Source: Streptomyces sp. AC555_RSS877
Lineage (GTDB): Bacteria > Actinomycetota > Actinomycetes > Streptomycetales > Streptomycetaceae
Assembly (NCBI RefSeq): GCF_019049245.1
Contig: NZ_JAGMUK010000228.1
Span: 1-64,000, forward strand
DNA length: 64,000 nucleotides
Direction of reading: 5' to 3'
Shown here: piece by piece, positions 27,229-35,165 of the stretch
How the letters are laid out: each line of letters starts with the position of its first letter
Numbering within the stretch: position 1 is the stretch's first letter
Translations under genes and position numbers: made by a program
The notes under the pieces: generated by a model
Seen by the model: the letters and a program-made list of their open reading frames with translations, nothing else
Database searches by the model: none
What the model was told of the DNA's origin: nothing

Positions 27229-28599
27229 TGGATACCCCGGCCTTCAGGCCGGGGAGGAAACGAAGCTCCTGCGGAGCAGGGCAGGGAAAGGTGAATCGCC
27301 TCCAGGGCGATTCGGCGTCTGCGGCCACCGGCCGACAGCAGCTGCTTACACGGAATCTGATAGAATGTGAGGTATGACGCAGCAGGTCAAGCGGGCGTTC
27401 AAGTACCGCTTTTACCCCACGGATGGGCAGGCAGCTGAGCTGTCGCGAACGTTCGGCTGTGTCCGCCTCGTGTACAACAAGGCGCTGGAGGAGCGCACAC
27501 GGGCCTGGTACGGCGAGCAGCGCCGCGTCTCCTACGTGCAGTCGTCTGCCGCGCTCACGGAGTGGAAGAAGACCGGAGAGCTGGCCTTCCTGGCGGAGGT
27601 GTCCTCTGTCCCGCTCCAACAGGCGCTGCGCCACCTTCAGACGGCGTTCGGGTACTTTTTCGCCAAGCGTGCGAAGTACCCGCGCTGCAAGTCGCGGAAG
27701 AAGTCCCGGGCGTCGGCCGAGTACACCCGCAGTGCCTTCAAGTGGCGCGACGGACAGCTCACGCTCGCGAAGATGGCGGAGCCACTGGACATCCGCTGGT
27801 CGCGTCCGCTGCCCGAGGGTGCGGAGCCGACCACGGTGACCGTGTCGCGCGACAGCGCGGGCCGTTGGTTCGTGTCCCTGCTGTGCGATGACACCATCAG
27901 CCCGGCCCCCGCAACCAACGCGGCTGTCGGCCTGGACGCCGGTATCACCTCCCTCGTAACCCTGTCCACCGGGGAAAAGGTGGCCAACCCCAAGCACGAA
28001 CGCCGCGACCGTGCCCGCCTCGCCAAGGCGCAGCGGGAGTTGTCCCGCAAGGTGAAGGGATCGGCGAACCGGGAGAAGGCCCGGCGCAAGGTCGCCAAGG
28101 TCCACGCACGGATCGCCGACCGGCGCCGCGACTTCCTCCACAAGCTGTCGACTCGACTCGTCCGTGAGAACCAAACGGTCGTGATCGAGGACCTCACCGT
28201 CCGCAACCTGCTGAAGAACGGGCGCCTCGCGCGCGCCATCTCGGACGCGGCATGGACGGACCTCCGCATGATGCTGGAGTACAAGTGCGCCTGGTACGGG
28301 CGCGAACTCGTGGTGATCGACCGCTGGTTCCCCAGCTCGAAGCTGTGTGGAACCTGCGGCACGGTCGCGGCGAAGATGCCGCTGAACGTCCGCGAGTGGA
28401 CGTGCGAATGCGGCATCGTGCATGACCGCGACGTGAACGCGGCACGCAACATCCTGGCCGCCGGGCTGGCGGCGTCTGCCTGTGGAGACGGTATAAGACC
28501 TCAACGGGAGTCTTCCCGGACGGGGCGGTCGTGGGTGAAGCAGGAAACCCGGCGGGCGACCGCTGGAATCCCCCGCCTTTAGGCGGGGGAGGAAGTCAA
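27229..28599 (+). mobile_element. IS200/IS605-group element, TnpB-only (IS1341 type), copy 1
   Basis: The element is bounded by two similar hairpins: CCCCGGCCTTCAGGCCGGGG (27235-27254) at the left and CCCCCGCCTTTAGGCGGGGG (28570-28589) at the right, each followed by AGGAA. The right end finishes in TCAA (28596-28599), as in many elements of this group. It encodes TnpB but no TnpA, so it depends on a transposase elsewhere. The left boundary is approximate. It sits between the ligase stop and the ribosome site of the enoyl-CoA hydratase. Confidence 0.75.
27374..28582 (+). CDS. tnpB: TnpB RNA-guided nuclease (IS605 OrfB family)
   Basis: A 402-residue TnpB. The N-terminal helix region (MTQQVKRAFKYRFYPT) is followed by a RuvC nuclease with all three acidic residues in place: GLDAGITSL, VIEDLTVRNLL and HDRDVNAARN. 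A zinc finger lies between them (CGTCG then CECG). TnpB proteins cut DNA guided by an RNA made from the right end of their own element, which helps keep the element at its site. The frame is intact, so it is probably active. It is transcribed against the surrounding operon. Confidence 0.9.
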   Translation: MTQQVKRAFKYRFYPTDGQAAELSRTFGCVRLVYNKALEERTRAWYGEQRRVSYVQSSAALTEWKKTGELAFLAEVSSVPLQQALRHLQTAFGYFFAKRAKYPRCKSRKKSRASAEYTRSAFKWRDGQLTLAKMAEPLDIRWSRPLPEGAEPTTVTVSRDSAGRWFVSLLCDDTISPAPATNAAVGLDAGITSLVTLSTGEKVANPKHERRDRARLAKAQRELSRKVKGSANREKARRKVAKVHARIADRRRDFLHKLSTRLVRENQTVVIEDLTVRNLLKNGRLARAISDAAWTDLRMMLEYKCAWYGRELVVIDRWFPSSKLCGTCGTVAAKMPLNVREWTCECGIVHDRDVNAARNILAAGLAASACGDGIRPQRESSRTGRSWVKQETRRATAGIPRL

Positions 28600-28616
28600 C
28601 TCAGCTGCACACCACC
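28450..28616 (+). ncRNA. predicted omega/reRNA of TnpB copy 1
   Basis: By family precedent the guide RNA comes from the 3' part of tnpB plus the right-end hairpin, and its guide is the host DNA just past the TCAA end. Here that gives a guide starting CTCAGCTGCACACCACCA at 28600. The 5' end of the RNA is a guess; only the hairpin and the TCAA boundary are seen directly. Confidence 0.35.
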
Positions 28617-30826
28617 AGCGCGTCCAGCGCCACCGCGCCCTGACCCTGCGGCAGCACCATCAGCGGGTTGATGTCGAGCTCCGCGAGATGGTCCCCGAGT
28701 TCCAGGGCCATGCGCTGTACACGCAGGACGACTTCGACGAGCGCGTCGAGGTCCGCCGGGGGGCGCCCCCGGACCCCGTCGAGGAGGGCCCGCCCCCGCA
28801 GTTCGTCGCACATGTCCCGCGCCTGCCGCTCGCCGAAGGGCGGCACGCGTACGGCCACGTCCCGCAGTACCTCGACGAGCACGCCGCCGAGCCCGACCGT
28901 CACCGTCGGCCCGAAGAGCTGGTCGTGCGTGACGCCGACGACCATCTCGACGCCCCGCTCGACCATCTGGCAGACGAGGACGCCGTCCAGGGAGACGTCC
29001 TCGTAGCGGGCGATGTCGGTCAGCTCCCGGTAGGCGTCCCGGACCTGGCTGGCCGATGTCAGGCCGATCTTCACCAGGCCGAGCTCGGTCTTGTGGGCGA
29101 TCCGCGCGCCGGACGCCTTCATCACCACGGGGTAGCCCACCAGCCCGGCCGCGCGGACGGCCGCCGCCGCGCTGGTCACCAACTGCTCGCGCGGTACGCG
29201 GATTCCGTACGCCCGCAGCAACTGCTTCGCCGCGTGCTCGCTCAGCTGCTGGCCGGGGCGCATCAGCTCGCGCGCCTTGCGGAAGGACGGCGAGGGGGTG
29301 CGTGGCGCCGAGTCGAAGGGGGAGCGGTAGCCGGTCACGAAGCGGTGGTGGTCGAGGTGGGCGCGGACGGCGGTGAGACAGTTCGCGACCGTGCGGAAGG
29401 TGGCCACCCGGGACGAGCCGAGCAGCACCTCGCGGTACGCCGGCTCGGTGCCGACGGGCGACCCCCACACCACGCACACCAGCTTGTCCGTCGACTCGGC
29501 CGCGTCCACCAGGTCCTGGACGAGCCTGTCGCTCAGTGGCGGGAAGGGCCCGGTGATCGGGCAGATCAGGACGCCGACCTCCGGGTCGTCGAGGATCGCG
29601 TCGATGATCTTCCGGCCCCGCTCGTCACCGACCGGGTGCCCGCCGTTGTCGACGGGGTTGGACACGTTCAGGTACTCGGGTATCCACTGGTGCAGTTCGG
29701 CCTGCCTGGCGCCCGACAGCTCCGGCAGCCGCAGCCCCGCCTCGGTCGCCAGGTCGGCGACGTGCGCGCCCGTGCCGCCCGAGATCGAATACACGACGAC
29801 ACCGTCGGCGCGGGGCGGCCGGGCGCGGGCCAGCAGGGCCGCGGTGTCCTGTAGTTCGTCGAGGCCGTCGACCCGGATCACCCCGTACTGCCGCATCGCC
29901 GCGTCCACCACCGTGTCCGCGCCGGTCAGTTTGCCGGTGTGGGAGGCGGCCGTGCGGGCGCCGGTCTCGGTGCGGCCCACCTTGACCGCGACGACCGGCA
30001 CCCCGCGCCGGGCGGCCCGGTCGGCGGCGAGCAGGAAGGAGCGGCCGTCCTTCAGCCCCTCGACGTAGCAGGCGATGGCGCCGACCTCGGGCTGCTCGGC
30101 GAAGTAGGAGAGGAAGTCGGAGGTCTCCAGGTCGGCCTCGTTGCCGGTGGGCGCCCAGTGGGAGAGGCGGATGCCGAGTTCCTGGAGGGCGAAGACGGGG
30201 CGGCCCTGGTGGCCGGACTGGGTGATCAGCGCGATCGCCGGACCGTCCAGGTCGTCCCGGAAGTGCTCGAAGGCGTTGAGGTTCGTGTTGGGCCCCAACA
30301 GCCGTATCCCGGACCGGCGCACGGCCGCAGCGAGGCGGGCCTGCGCGGCGGCACCCTCCTCCCCGGTCTCCGCGAACCCGGAGGCGAAGACGACCGCGAA
30401 CCTCACCTTGGTCTCGGCGAGTTCCTCGATCACGGGAAGCGGGTCGGCGACCAGCAGCACGGCGAGATCGACCTGTTCGGGCAGGTCGGCGACGGAAGGG
30501 GAGCAGGGGATGCCGAAGACGGACGGGCGGGTGGGGTGCACGGGATGCAGTCGTGCCCCGACGCGTTCGGACCAGGCGAGCAGTTGGCGGGTGACGCCGG
30601 TGTTCGGGCGGCCCTCCGTGTCCGAGGCGCCGACGACCGCGACGGACCCGGGGTGGAAGAAACGGTCCAGATCGGGGACCGTGGAGTACAGCGGCCGTCC
30701 GCTGACGTCGAGATCGTCGACCTCGGCGGGCCGGCCGTGGACGGCGGGGCCGGGTTGCTCGCCGCAGGCGATGACCCGGGCTCCGCGGGAGTCGGTGGTG
30801 AGGGTGCCGTGGGTTGATCCAAGCAT
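28601..30826 (-). CDS. acyl-CoA synthetase, ADP-forming type (acetate--CoA ligase family, fused subunits)
   Basis: A 741-residue fusion. An N-terminal CoA-binding domain (FHPGSVAVVGASDTEGRPNTG) is followed by the succinyl-CoA-ligase-like domain with the phosphohistidine region (ISGGTGAHVADLATEAG area) and a C-terminal ATP-grasp domain (LVGYPVVMKASGARIAHKTE to ELDINPLMVLP). It makes a CoA thioester with ATP to ADP instead of AMP. ATG 30826 starts the conserved part. Two operators (30860, 30884) stand upstream. Its stop lies directly at the right end of TnpB element 1. Confidence 0.85.
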   Translation of the reverse strand: MLGSTHGTLTTDSRGARVIACGEQPGPAVHGRPAEVDDLDVSGRPLYSTVPDLDRFFHPGSVAVVGASDTEGRPNTGVTRQLLAWSERVGARLHPVHPTRPSVFGIPCSPSVADLPEQVDLAVLLVADPLPVIEELAETKVRFAVVFASGFAETGEEGAAAQARLAAAVRRSGIRLLGPNTNLNAFEHFRDDLDGPAIALITQSGHQGRPVFALQELGIRLSHWAPTGNEADLETSDFLSYFAEQPEVGAIACYVEGLKDGRSFLLAADRAARRGVPVVAVKVGRTETGARTAASHTGKLTGADTVVDAAMRQYGVIRVDGLDELQDTAALLARARPPRADGVVVYSISGGTGAHVADLATEAGLRLPELSGARQAELHQWIPEYLNVSNPVDNGGHPVGDERGRKIIDAILDDPEVGVLICPITGPFPPLSDRLVQDLVDAAESTDKLVCVVWGSPVGTEPAYREVLLGSSRVATFRTVANCLTAVRAHLDHHRFVTGYRSPFDSAPRTPSPSFRKARELMRPGQQLSEHAAKQLLRAYGIRVPREQLVTSAAAAVRAAGLVGYPVVMKASGARIAHKTELGLVKIGLTSASQVRDAYRELTDIARYEDVSLDGVLVCQMVERGVEMVVGVTHDQLFGPTVTVGLGGVLVEVLRDVAVRVPPFGERQARDMCDELRGRALLDGVRGRPPADLDALVEVVLRVQRMALELGDHLAELDINPLMVLPQGQGAVALDALVVCS

Positions 30827-30859
30827 CGGTCCGCCCGCTCCTGTGTGACAGCGAAATAA

Positions 30860-30874
30860 CTGACGCAGTGTCAG
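30860..30874. promoter_or_regulatory. CTGACG-type operator 5
   Basis: CTGACGCAGTGTCAG, 11 of 12 matches, lies 33 bp upstream of the ADP-forming ligase start. Confidence 0.72.
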
Positions 30875-30883
30875 ATTACTGAA

Positions 30884-30898
30884 CTGACGCTCCGTCAG
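30884..30898. promoter_or_regulatory. CTGACG-type operator 6 (perfect)
   Basis: CTGACGCTCCGTCAG matches all 12 fixed bases. Its centre is 24 bp from that of operator 5, a little over two helical turns, so two dimers could bind the same face. Confidence 0.78.
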
Positions 30899-31003
30899 GA
30901 ATGGCTGTGCACGCAAAGTTGGCGGATCTGGACGCAACCCCCCTCGCCTTGGAGGTTCTCGCCGGTACACGGCGGCGGGGCGAAGGTGACGTTTTCTGCA
31001 TCA

Positions 31004-31032
31004 CCCGGGAGACGTCTACTACGTCTCCCGGG
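31004..31032. terminator. strong terminator hairpin after the monooxygenase gene
   Basis: CCCGGGAGACGT (31004-31015) pairs perfectly with ACGTCTCCCGGG (31021-31032) around CTACT. It lies 30 bp past the stop of the minus-strand monooxygenase gene and shields the ligase promoter region. Confidence 0.8.
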
Positions 31033-31062
31033 AGGCCTCGTCCACGTTCCGGTAGGCGGCTT

Positions 31063-32280
31063 CTACGTCACCGGGAGACGGGACGCCTGCCGCGTTCCGT
31101 CCTTGGCGACGGCCTTCGCGATCTTCTCCGCGTCGATGGCCAGCTCGCGGAGCATGCCGCTGATGGGGTTGGTGAAGCCGGTGAAGTAGAGGCCGGGCGC
31201 GTTGGCGGGGGTGCGGGCGCCGTGCACGACGGGCCTGCCGCGGGCGTCGAGCACGTCGAGGTGGCCGACCAGCCCTTCCAGGGCCCGGGCGTAACCGGTG
31301 GCCGCGATCACGGCGTCCGGCTCGACGCGGGTGCCGTCGGCGAGGACGGCCTTGCCGTCGTCGAAGGCCTCGACGGCGGCCACGACCTCGACCTTGCCCT
31401 TGCGGACGGCGTCGATCAGGCCGACGTCCTGGACGGGGATCGAGCCCTCGTGGACGCGGGAGTACAGGCCGGTGTCGGGACGGGGCAGGCCGTGCGCGGA
31501 CAGGTCGGGCACGCTGAGCCTGCCCACCGGTCCCGCGAGCCGGTCGACGAGGGACACCGGCAGGTGCCGGACGAGCACGCCCGTGTACTGCGAGGCCCAG
31601 CCGGCCGTCGAGCGGCGCAGGATGTGCGGGACGGTGCGCACGGACAGCCGGACTCGCGAGGCGCCGCCCTCCACCAGGTCGACGGCGATCTCGGCGCCGG
31701 TGTTGCCGACCCCGACGACGAGGACGTCACGGCCGGCGTAGGGCTCGGGGTTGCGGTAGTCGCCGGCGTGCAGGAGCTCGCCGGTGTACGTGTCGCGGCC
31801 CGGCCAGTCCGGGATGCGCGGGGTGTGGTTGTAGCCGGTGGCGACGACCACCGCGGCGCCGGTCAGCTCCCGGCCGCCGGTGGCGTGCAGCAGCCAGCCG
31901 GTGCCGTCGGGGGAGCGCTCGACACGGGAGACCTCGACGCCGGTGACGATCTCCAGCTCGTGGTACTCGGCGTACTTCTCCAGGTACCGCACCACGTCGT
32001 CCCGGGAGACCCAGCGTCCGAACCGGCGCGGCATCGCCAGCCCGGGCAGGTCCGACAGCCGGCGGGTGGTGTGCAGGTGCAGCCGGTCGTAGTGGCGCCG
32101 CCAGGACGCCCCGACCTGGTCGGACTTCTCCAGCACGACCGCGCGCAGTCCCTTGGCGCGCAGTGCGTACGCGGCGGCGAGTCCGCCCGGGCCGCCGCCG
32201 ATGACGTACACGGGACGGTCTGCCTGGTTCGGCTCCGCGGGACTCGCGGAGCCGGGGGAGGACGCTGTGGGGTCGGCCAT
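31063..32280 (-). CDS. flavin-containing monooxygenase (NAD(P)/FAD)
   Basis: A 405-residue FAD-dependent monooxygenase of the YUCCA/FMO class. The FAD loop is GGGPGGLAAAYALRAKG and the NADPH loop GVGNTGAEIAVDL. The expected FMO/Baeyer-Villiger fingerprint FxGxxxHxxxY/W appears in altered form as YTGELLHAGDY, and a C-terminal ATGYARAL motif is present. It would insert oxygen into a ketone or oxygenate a heteroatom. No CTGACG operator lies upstream, so it may not belong to the regulon. The ATG at 32280 lacks a good ribosome site; a GTG 18 bases upstream is an alternative. Confidence 0.82.
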   Translation of the reverse strand: MADPTASSPGSASPAEPNQADRPVYVIGGGPGGLAAAYALRAKGLRAVVLEKSDQVGASWRRHYDRLHLHTTRRLSDLPGLAMPRRFGRWVSRDDVVRYLEKYAEYHELEIVTGVEVSRVERSPDGTGWLLHATGGRELTGAAVVVATGYNHTPRIPDWPGRDTYTGELLHAGDYRNPEPYAGRDVLVVGVGNTGAEIAVDLVEGGASRVRLSVRTVPHILRRSTAGWASQYTGVLVRHLPVSLVDRLAGPVGRLSVPDLSAHGLPRPDTGLYSRVHEGSIPVQDVGLIDAVRKGKVEVVAAVEAFDDGKAVLADGTRVEPDAVIAATGYARALEGLVGHLDVLDARGRPVVHGARTPANAPGLYFTGFTNPISGMLRELAIDAEKIAKAVAKDGTRQASRLPVT

Positions 32281-32506
32281 GTGCGCGAGCGTAATCACAT
32301 GCCGGGTTGATGGGTCTCGGTCAAGACCGGAATCGGTTGCGGATTGATCACGGCTGTAGGGGGAGTGGGTGGGACCCGTGGCGTGGAGCGCGTGGTTGTG
32401 CAGGACTCGGGACAGGTCGCGACGCCGAGCCCGGAGGGTGTGGCGGGCTCGGCGTCGCGGGCGGCGGCCGGAGTCATGACGGGAAACCTGTGGCCGCGTT
32501 CGGGGG

Positions 32507-32605
32507 GCTTCTTCGGGGCCACTACGAGGACCTCTTCGCGGCTCCCAAGGGCTACTTCGAGGACTTCTTCGGGGCTCCCGCGGGGCTACTTCGAGGACTC
32601 CTGCG
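32507..32605. repeat. imperfect tandem repeat of ~34 bp in a gene-poor gap
   Basis: Within the 329-bp gap 32281-32609 the unit GGGCTACTTCGAGGACTTCT followed by TCGGGGCTCCC recurs about three times with changes. No gene is visible in the gap, and the repeat adjoins the end of the hydrolase pseudogene. Confidence 0.5.
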
Positions 32606-32609
32606 GGGA

Positions 32610-33688
32610 CTACTTCTTCCTGTAGCCCGTCACCTTGGCGATCCACGTGACGAAGTCGCCCGGGTCGGTGTTCGAGCCGTGGCCCTCGTCCCAGTAGTAG
32701 AGGTGGACGACGTCGTCGCCGAGACCGGCCGCGGCGGCGGCGATGTTGGCGGAGACGGTCAGCGAGGTGTCGCTGTCCTTCGTGCCGAGGCGGATCCACC
32801 AGTGCCTGGAGCGGCTGGGGTTCTTCTTCGCGAGGTGGTACATCGGGTTCATCAGGTTCAGCGTCTCGGGGAGGTCACTGTCGAGACGCTTGGCGGTGAG
32901 CCCGGTGGTGTCGTTCTTCAGGCCGTACGCCGTGAAGTGCCGGGTCTGGGTGGTGCCCTTGCCGAACAGGTTGTTCTCGCCGGTCGACAGGTCGAAGGCG
33001 TCGAAGGCCGGGACGGTCTTCCTGTGGCCGCCCACGTGGGTGAGGAAGTCGGTCCAGGTGAAGGACGCCTTGCCGCCGGATTAGGTGATGAAGGTGTGGG
33101 CGGCGAGGTAGGCCGCGCGGTCGGAGTCCGACAGGGCGGCGAGGTACCTGGTGGCCGACGGCTCCAGGTACTGCTTGACCAGGTACTCGTCGTAGTTGCG
33201 GGCCGTGAGGGTGGCGAAGCCGTTCAGGCCGCGCAGCTTCAGGGCGGCCTGGTACTCGGCGAACTGGGACCGGAGCTCCTTGGAGACCGTCTGGTCGACC
33301 TGCTTGCCCGTGCTGAGGGCGTTGGTGCCCCAGTTCCACTCGTAGGCGCCGCCGGCGTGTTCCAGGTCGGTGATCGGGCACCAGGCGCCGGTCGCGAAGA
33401 TCCCGTCGGAGGCGTCGGCCGCACCGAGCTCCTTGAGGTACCTGTCGTAGATCCGGCTGTCGCCGGAGGCGCCGAGCAGGGATGAGAGGGCGCCGCCGGC
33501 GCTGGTGCCGGCGGAGACGATCCGGTCGGTGTTGCCGGGGATGCGGCCCTTGTTGAAACGGACGTACCGGACGGCGGCCTTGAGGTCGACGATGGCGGCC
33601 GGGGCGGTGCCGTAGTACTCGCCGTCGGCGTTCTTCAGGGTGCGGCCGCGGGCGCCGGGCTCGACGACGACGTATCCGGCGGCCAGCG
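32610..33688 (-). pseudogene. alpha/beta-hydrolase (subtype B tannase/feruloyl-esterase-like), truncated and interrupted
   Basis: Reading the minus strand from 33688 gives a good hydrolase body with the nucleophile elbow GTSAGGALSSLLGASGD, a Trp-rich WCPITDLEH region, and a C-terminal DEGHGSNTDPGDF segment with the likely catalytic His. An in-frame TAA at 33081-33083 splits it, just after HTFIT. The 5' end, including signal peptide and start, is lost at the junction with the insertion sequence at 33689. Tannase-like enzymes are normally secreted and about 500-550 residues, so roughly a third is missing. The remains are not expected to be functional. Confidence 0.75.
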
Positions 33689-34545
33689 TTTGGTGTGAAG
33701 AAAAACAACGGTCTCGCCGAGGGCCATGACGGCCTTGTCCACACCACCCGCCTGCCGCTGTCGAGCGCGCCCTTGAACTATCTCGCCGCCCTGATACGCG
33801 GCCACCTGAAGAAGATCGGCTCCCGGTGGCGGGCGCTGCCCGCCGGAAAGATCGCCGGCATCGTGCTGGCGGTGCTGCGCTGCGACCAGCGGCCCGACGA
33901 TCTGGCCGGCGGGAACGGGGTGCACCGCACCACCGTGAGCCGGTGGGTGCGCGAGGTCGTCGGCCTGCTGGCCGGCCGCGCCCCGCGCCTGGACCCCGCG
34001 TTGAAGAAGATCGCCCGAAGGGGCGGCGGCGTGGTCCTGCTGGACGGCTCCCTGATACGCACCGGGACGGACAACCGGCGGAACTACTCGGGCAAGCACA
34101 AATGCCACGGCCTGCTCGTGATCGCGCTCACCGACGACCGCGGCCGACTGGTGTGGATCTCCGCGGTGCGGCCCGGACGCACATCCGAGATCACCGTCTG
34201 CCGCCACGACAAGCTCACCGCCCACCTGCGGGCCGCCGGGCTCGGCGCCATCGTCGACCTGGGGTTCGTCGGCCTCGACGACGGTCCTCCTGACGCCGAC
34301 CCGGCGGTGATCTGCGGCTACAAGGCGGCCGGAACCGGCCCCTGACCCGCGGCCAGAAGCTGTCCAACAAGGCACTGCCCGCGGTGCGGGCCCCGGTCGA
34401 GCACGGCTTCGCCCATCTGAAGAACTGGCGCGTCCTCACCAAGGTCCGCACCGACCCGAAGTGGGCGACCGCGCTGGTGCGAGCCCTGCTCGTGCTGACA
34501 AACCGGGAAGTCACCCGCTGACGGATGACCTTGTCGCTGGACTAA
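33689..34545 (+). mobile_element. DDE insertion-sequence remnant (IS5-like), copy A
   Basis: The left part TTTGGTGTGAAG and the right part CTTGTCGCTGGACTAA recur in inverted order at 37562-37677, which defines the element. It interrupts the hydrolase gene. Terminal inverted repeats and a target duplication are not clear, so the exact ends are uncertain by a few bases. Confidence 0.7.
33695..34521 (+). pseudogene. IS5-family-like DDE transposase, frameshifted
   Basis: The first 216 codons carry an HTH region (GVHRTTVSRWVREVVGLLAG) and DDE-fold parts: VLLDGSLI with the first Asp and AIVDLGFVGLDD with the second. This frame ends at 34345. The rest of the protein continues in another frame (LTRGQKLSNKALPAV, then VEHGFAHLKNWRVLTKV with the catalytic Glu) and stops at 34521. 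One frameshift near 34330 therefore separates the catalytic residues, so this copy should be inactive unless programmed shifting joins the frames. Confidence 0.75.
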
Positions 34546-34582
34546 CGCCCCGGACCTGCCCGAGCCACCCGACGCCTACGCA

Positions 34583-34626
34583 CACCAGACCATCTGACGT
34601 GCAGCTTTCACGATGCACCGACCTCA
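34583..34626. repeat. 44-bp inverted repeat, left arm
   Basis: The 44 bases from CACCAGACCATCTGACGTGC to ACCGACCTCA are the exact reverse complement of 37402-37445. A looser third copy in the same orientation is at 38318-38360. The spacing to the neighbouring IS remnants differs on the two sides, so it is a separate element. Confidence 0.7.
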
Positions 34627-34663
34627 ATGGGAGGCGGCAGATGGTAAGGCGCTCGCCCACCTG

Positions 34664-34762
34664 CTAGTGGCCTCCGAAGGGCAGCCAGTGGATCAGTTTG
34701 TCGTGGGTCTGGCGGCAGCGGGCGGCGATGGCGGCGGCCGGTGAGTCGGCAGTGGATGTCAT
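34664..34762 (-). CDS. small hypothetical protein (32 aa), probably a fragment
   Basis: MTSTADSPAAAIAARCRQTH and ten more residues end in WLPFGGH. The ATG overlaps the stop of the preceding small frame by four bases (ATGA), which suggests a real translational pair, but the region lies among mobile-element debris and the protein may be cut short. No family is recognised. Confidence 0.35.
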   Translation of the reverse strand: MTSTADSPAAAIAARCRQTHDKLIHWLPFGGH

Positions 34763-34998
34763 GCGGCATCACCGTCTTCGAACTCTGGCGGTTCGGCGAG
34801 ATCCGCGGTTCTGAAGGCGGTGGACCAGACGCGGCCGAAGTAGTCCTGCGGGCGGCGGAGATCGAGCGCGAGGGCCTCATCCAGGAGACCGACGCCTTCC
34901 AGCGCCCGTTCCAAGCCGGTGATCGCCCGGGCAGTGGGCTCTAAGACCTCGTGGAGGTAGTCGGCAGTCGCGCTGTCCGGCGCGCGTTCCGCGAGCAT
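34759..34998 (-). CDS. small hypothetical protein (79 aa), possibly a gene fragment
   Basis: From ATG 34998 the product is a helical, acidic protein (LAERAPDSATADYLHEVLEP, then ALDLRRPQDYFGRVWST) with good Streptomyces codon use. The same frame stays open to 35097, but that upstream part looks like structured RNA, not protein. No family is recognised. It is followed by a 32-codon frame with an ATGA overlap. Its setting in an IS-rich zone makes loss of an original 5' end likely. Confidence 0.45.
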   Translation of the reverse strand: MLAERAPDSATADYLHEVLEPTARAITGLERALEGVGLLDEALALDLRRPQDYFGRVWSTAFRTADLAEPPEFEDGDAA

Positions 34999-34999
34999 G

Positions 35000-35090
35000 C
35001 GCCATGACCCCACCTCACGATGACGCCCTTGCCTCCGGCTCCGGGTTGGCACCACCTCTTCCCCCAGGGGACTTTCACACCCCAAGCAAT
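35000..35090 (-). other. possible group II intron domain I fragment
   Basis: On the minus strand the run reads GTGTGAAAGTCCCCTGGGGG, then AAGAGGTGGTGCCAACC, GGAGGCAAGGGCGTC and GTGAGG. This order resembles the conserved 5' domain I of bacterial group II introns. Only about 90 bases are present and no reverse transcriptase follows, so it would be a dead scrap. The call rests on pattern memory alone. Confidence 0.35.
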
Positions 35091-35104
35091 CGCCCATGCT
35101 GGGC

Positions 35105-35152
35105 GCTCACCACGAAGGCCCGGTCCGCGGGGACCGGGCCGTCGTGGTGAGC
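35105..35152. terminator. long terminator hairpin after the secreted-protein gene
   Basis: A stem of 21 bp with one mismatch (GCTCACCACGA and GGCCCGGTCC pairing with GGACCGGGCC and TCGTGGTGAGC) encloses a GCGG loop. It starts 13 bp past the stop of the minus-strand gene at 35166. Confidence 0.85.
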
Positions 35153-35165
35153 GGTTGTGCCGGGG

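Noticed and set aside
32307..33485. 392-codon plus-strand frame opposite the hydrolase pseudogene
   Set aside because: Val/Gly/Arg-rich shadow product; the minus strand carries recognisable hydrolase motifs despite the TAA.
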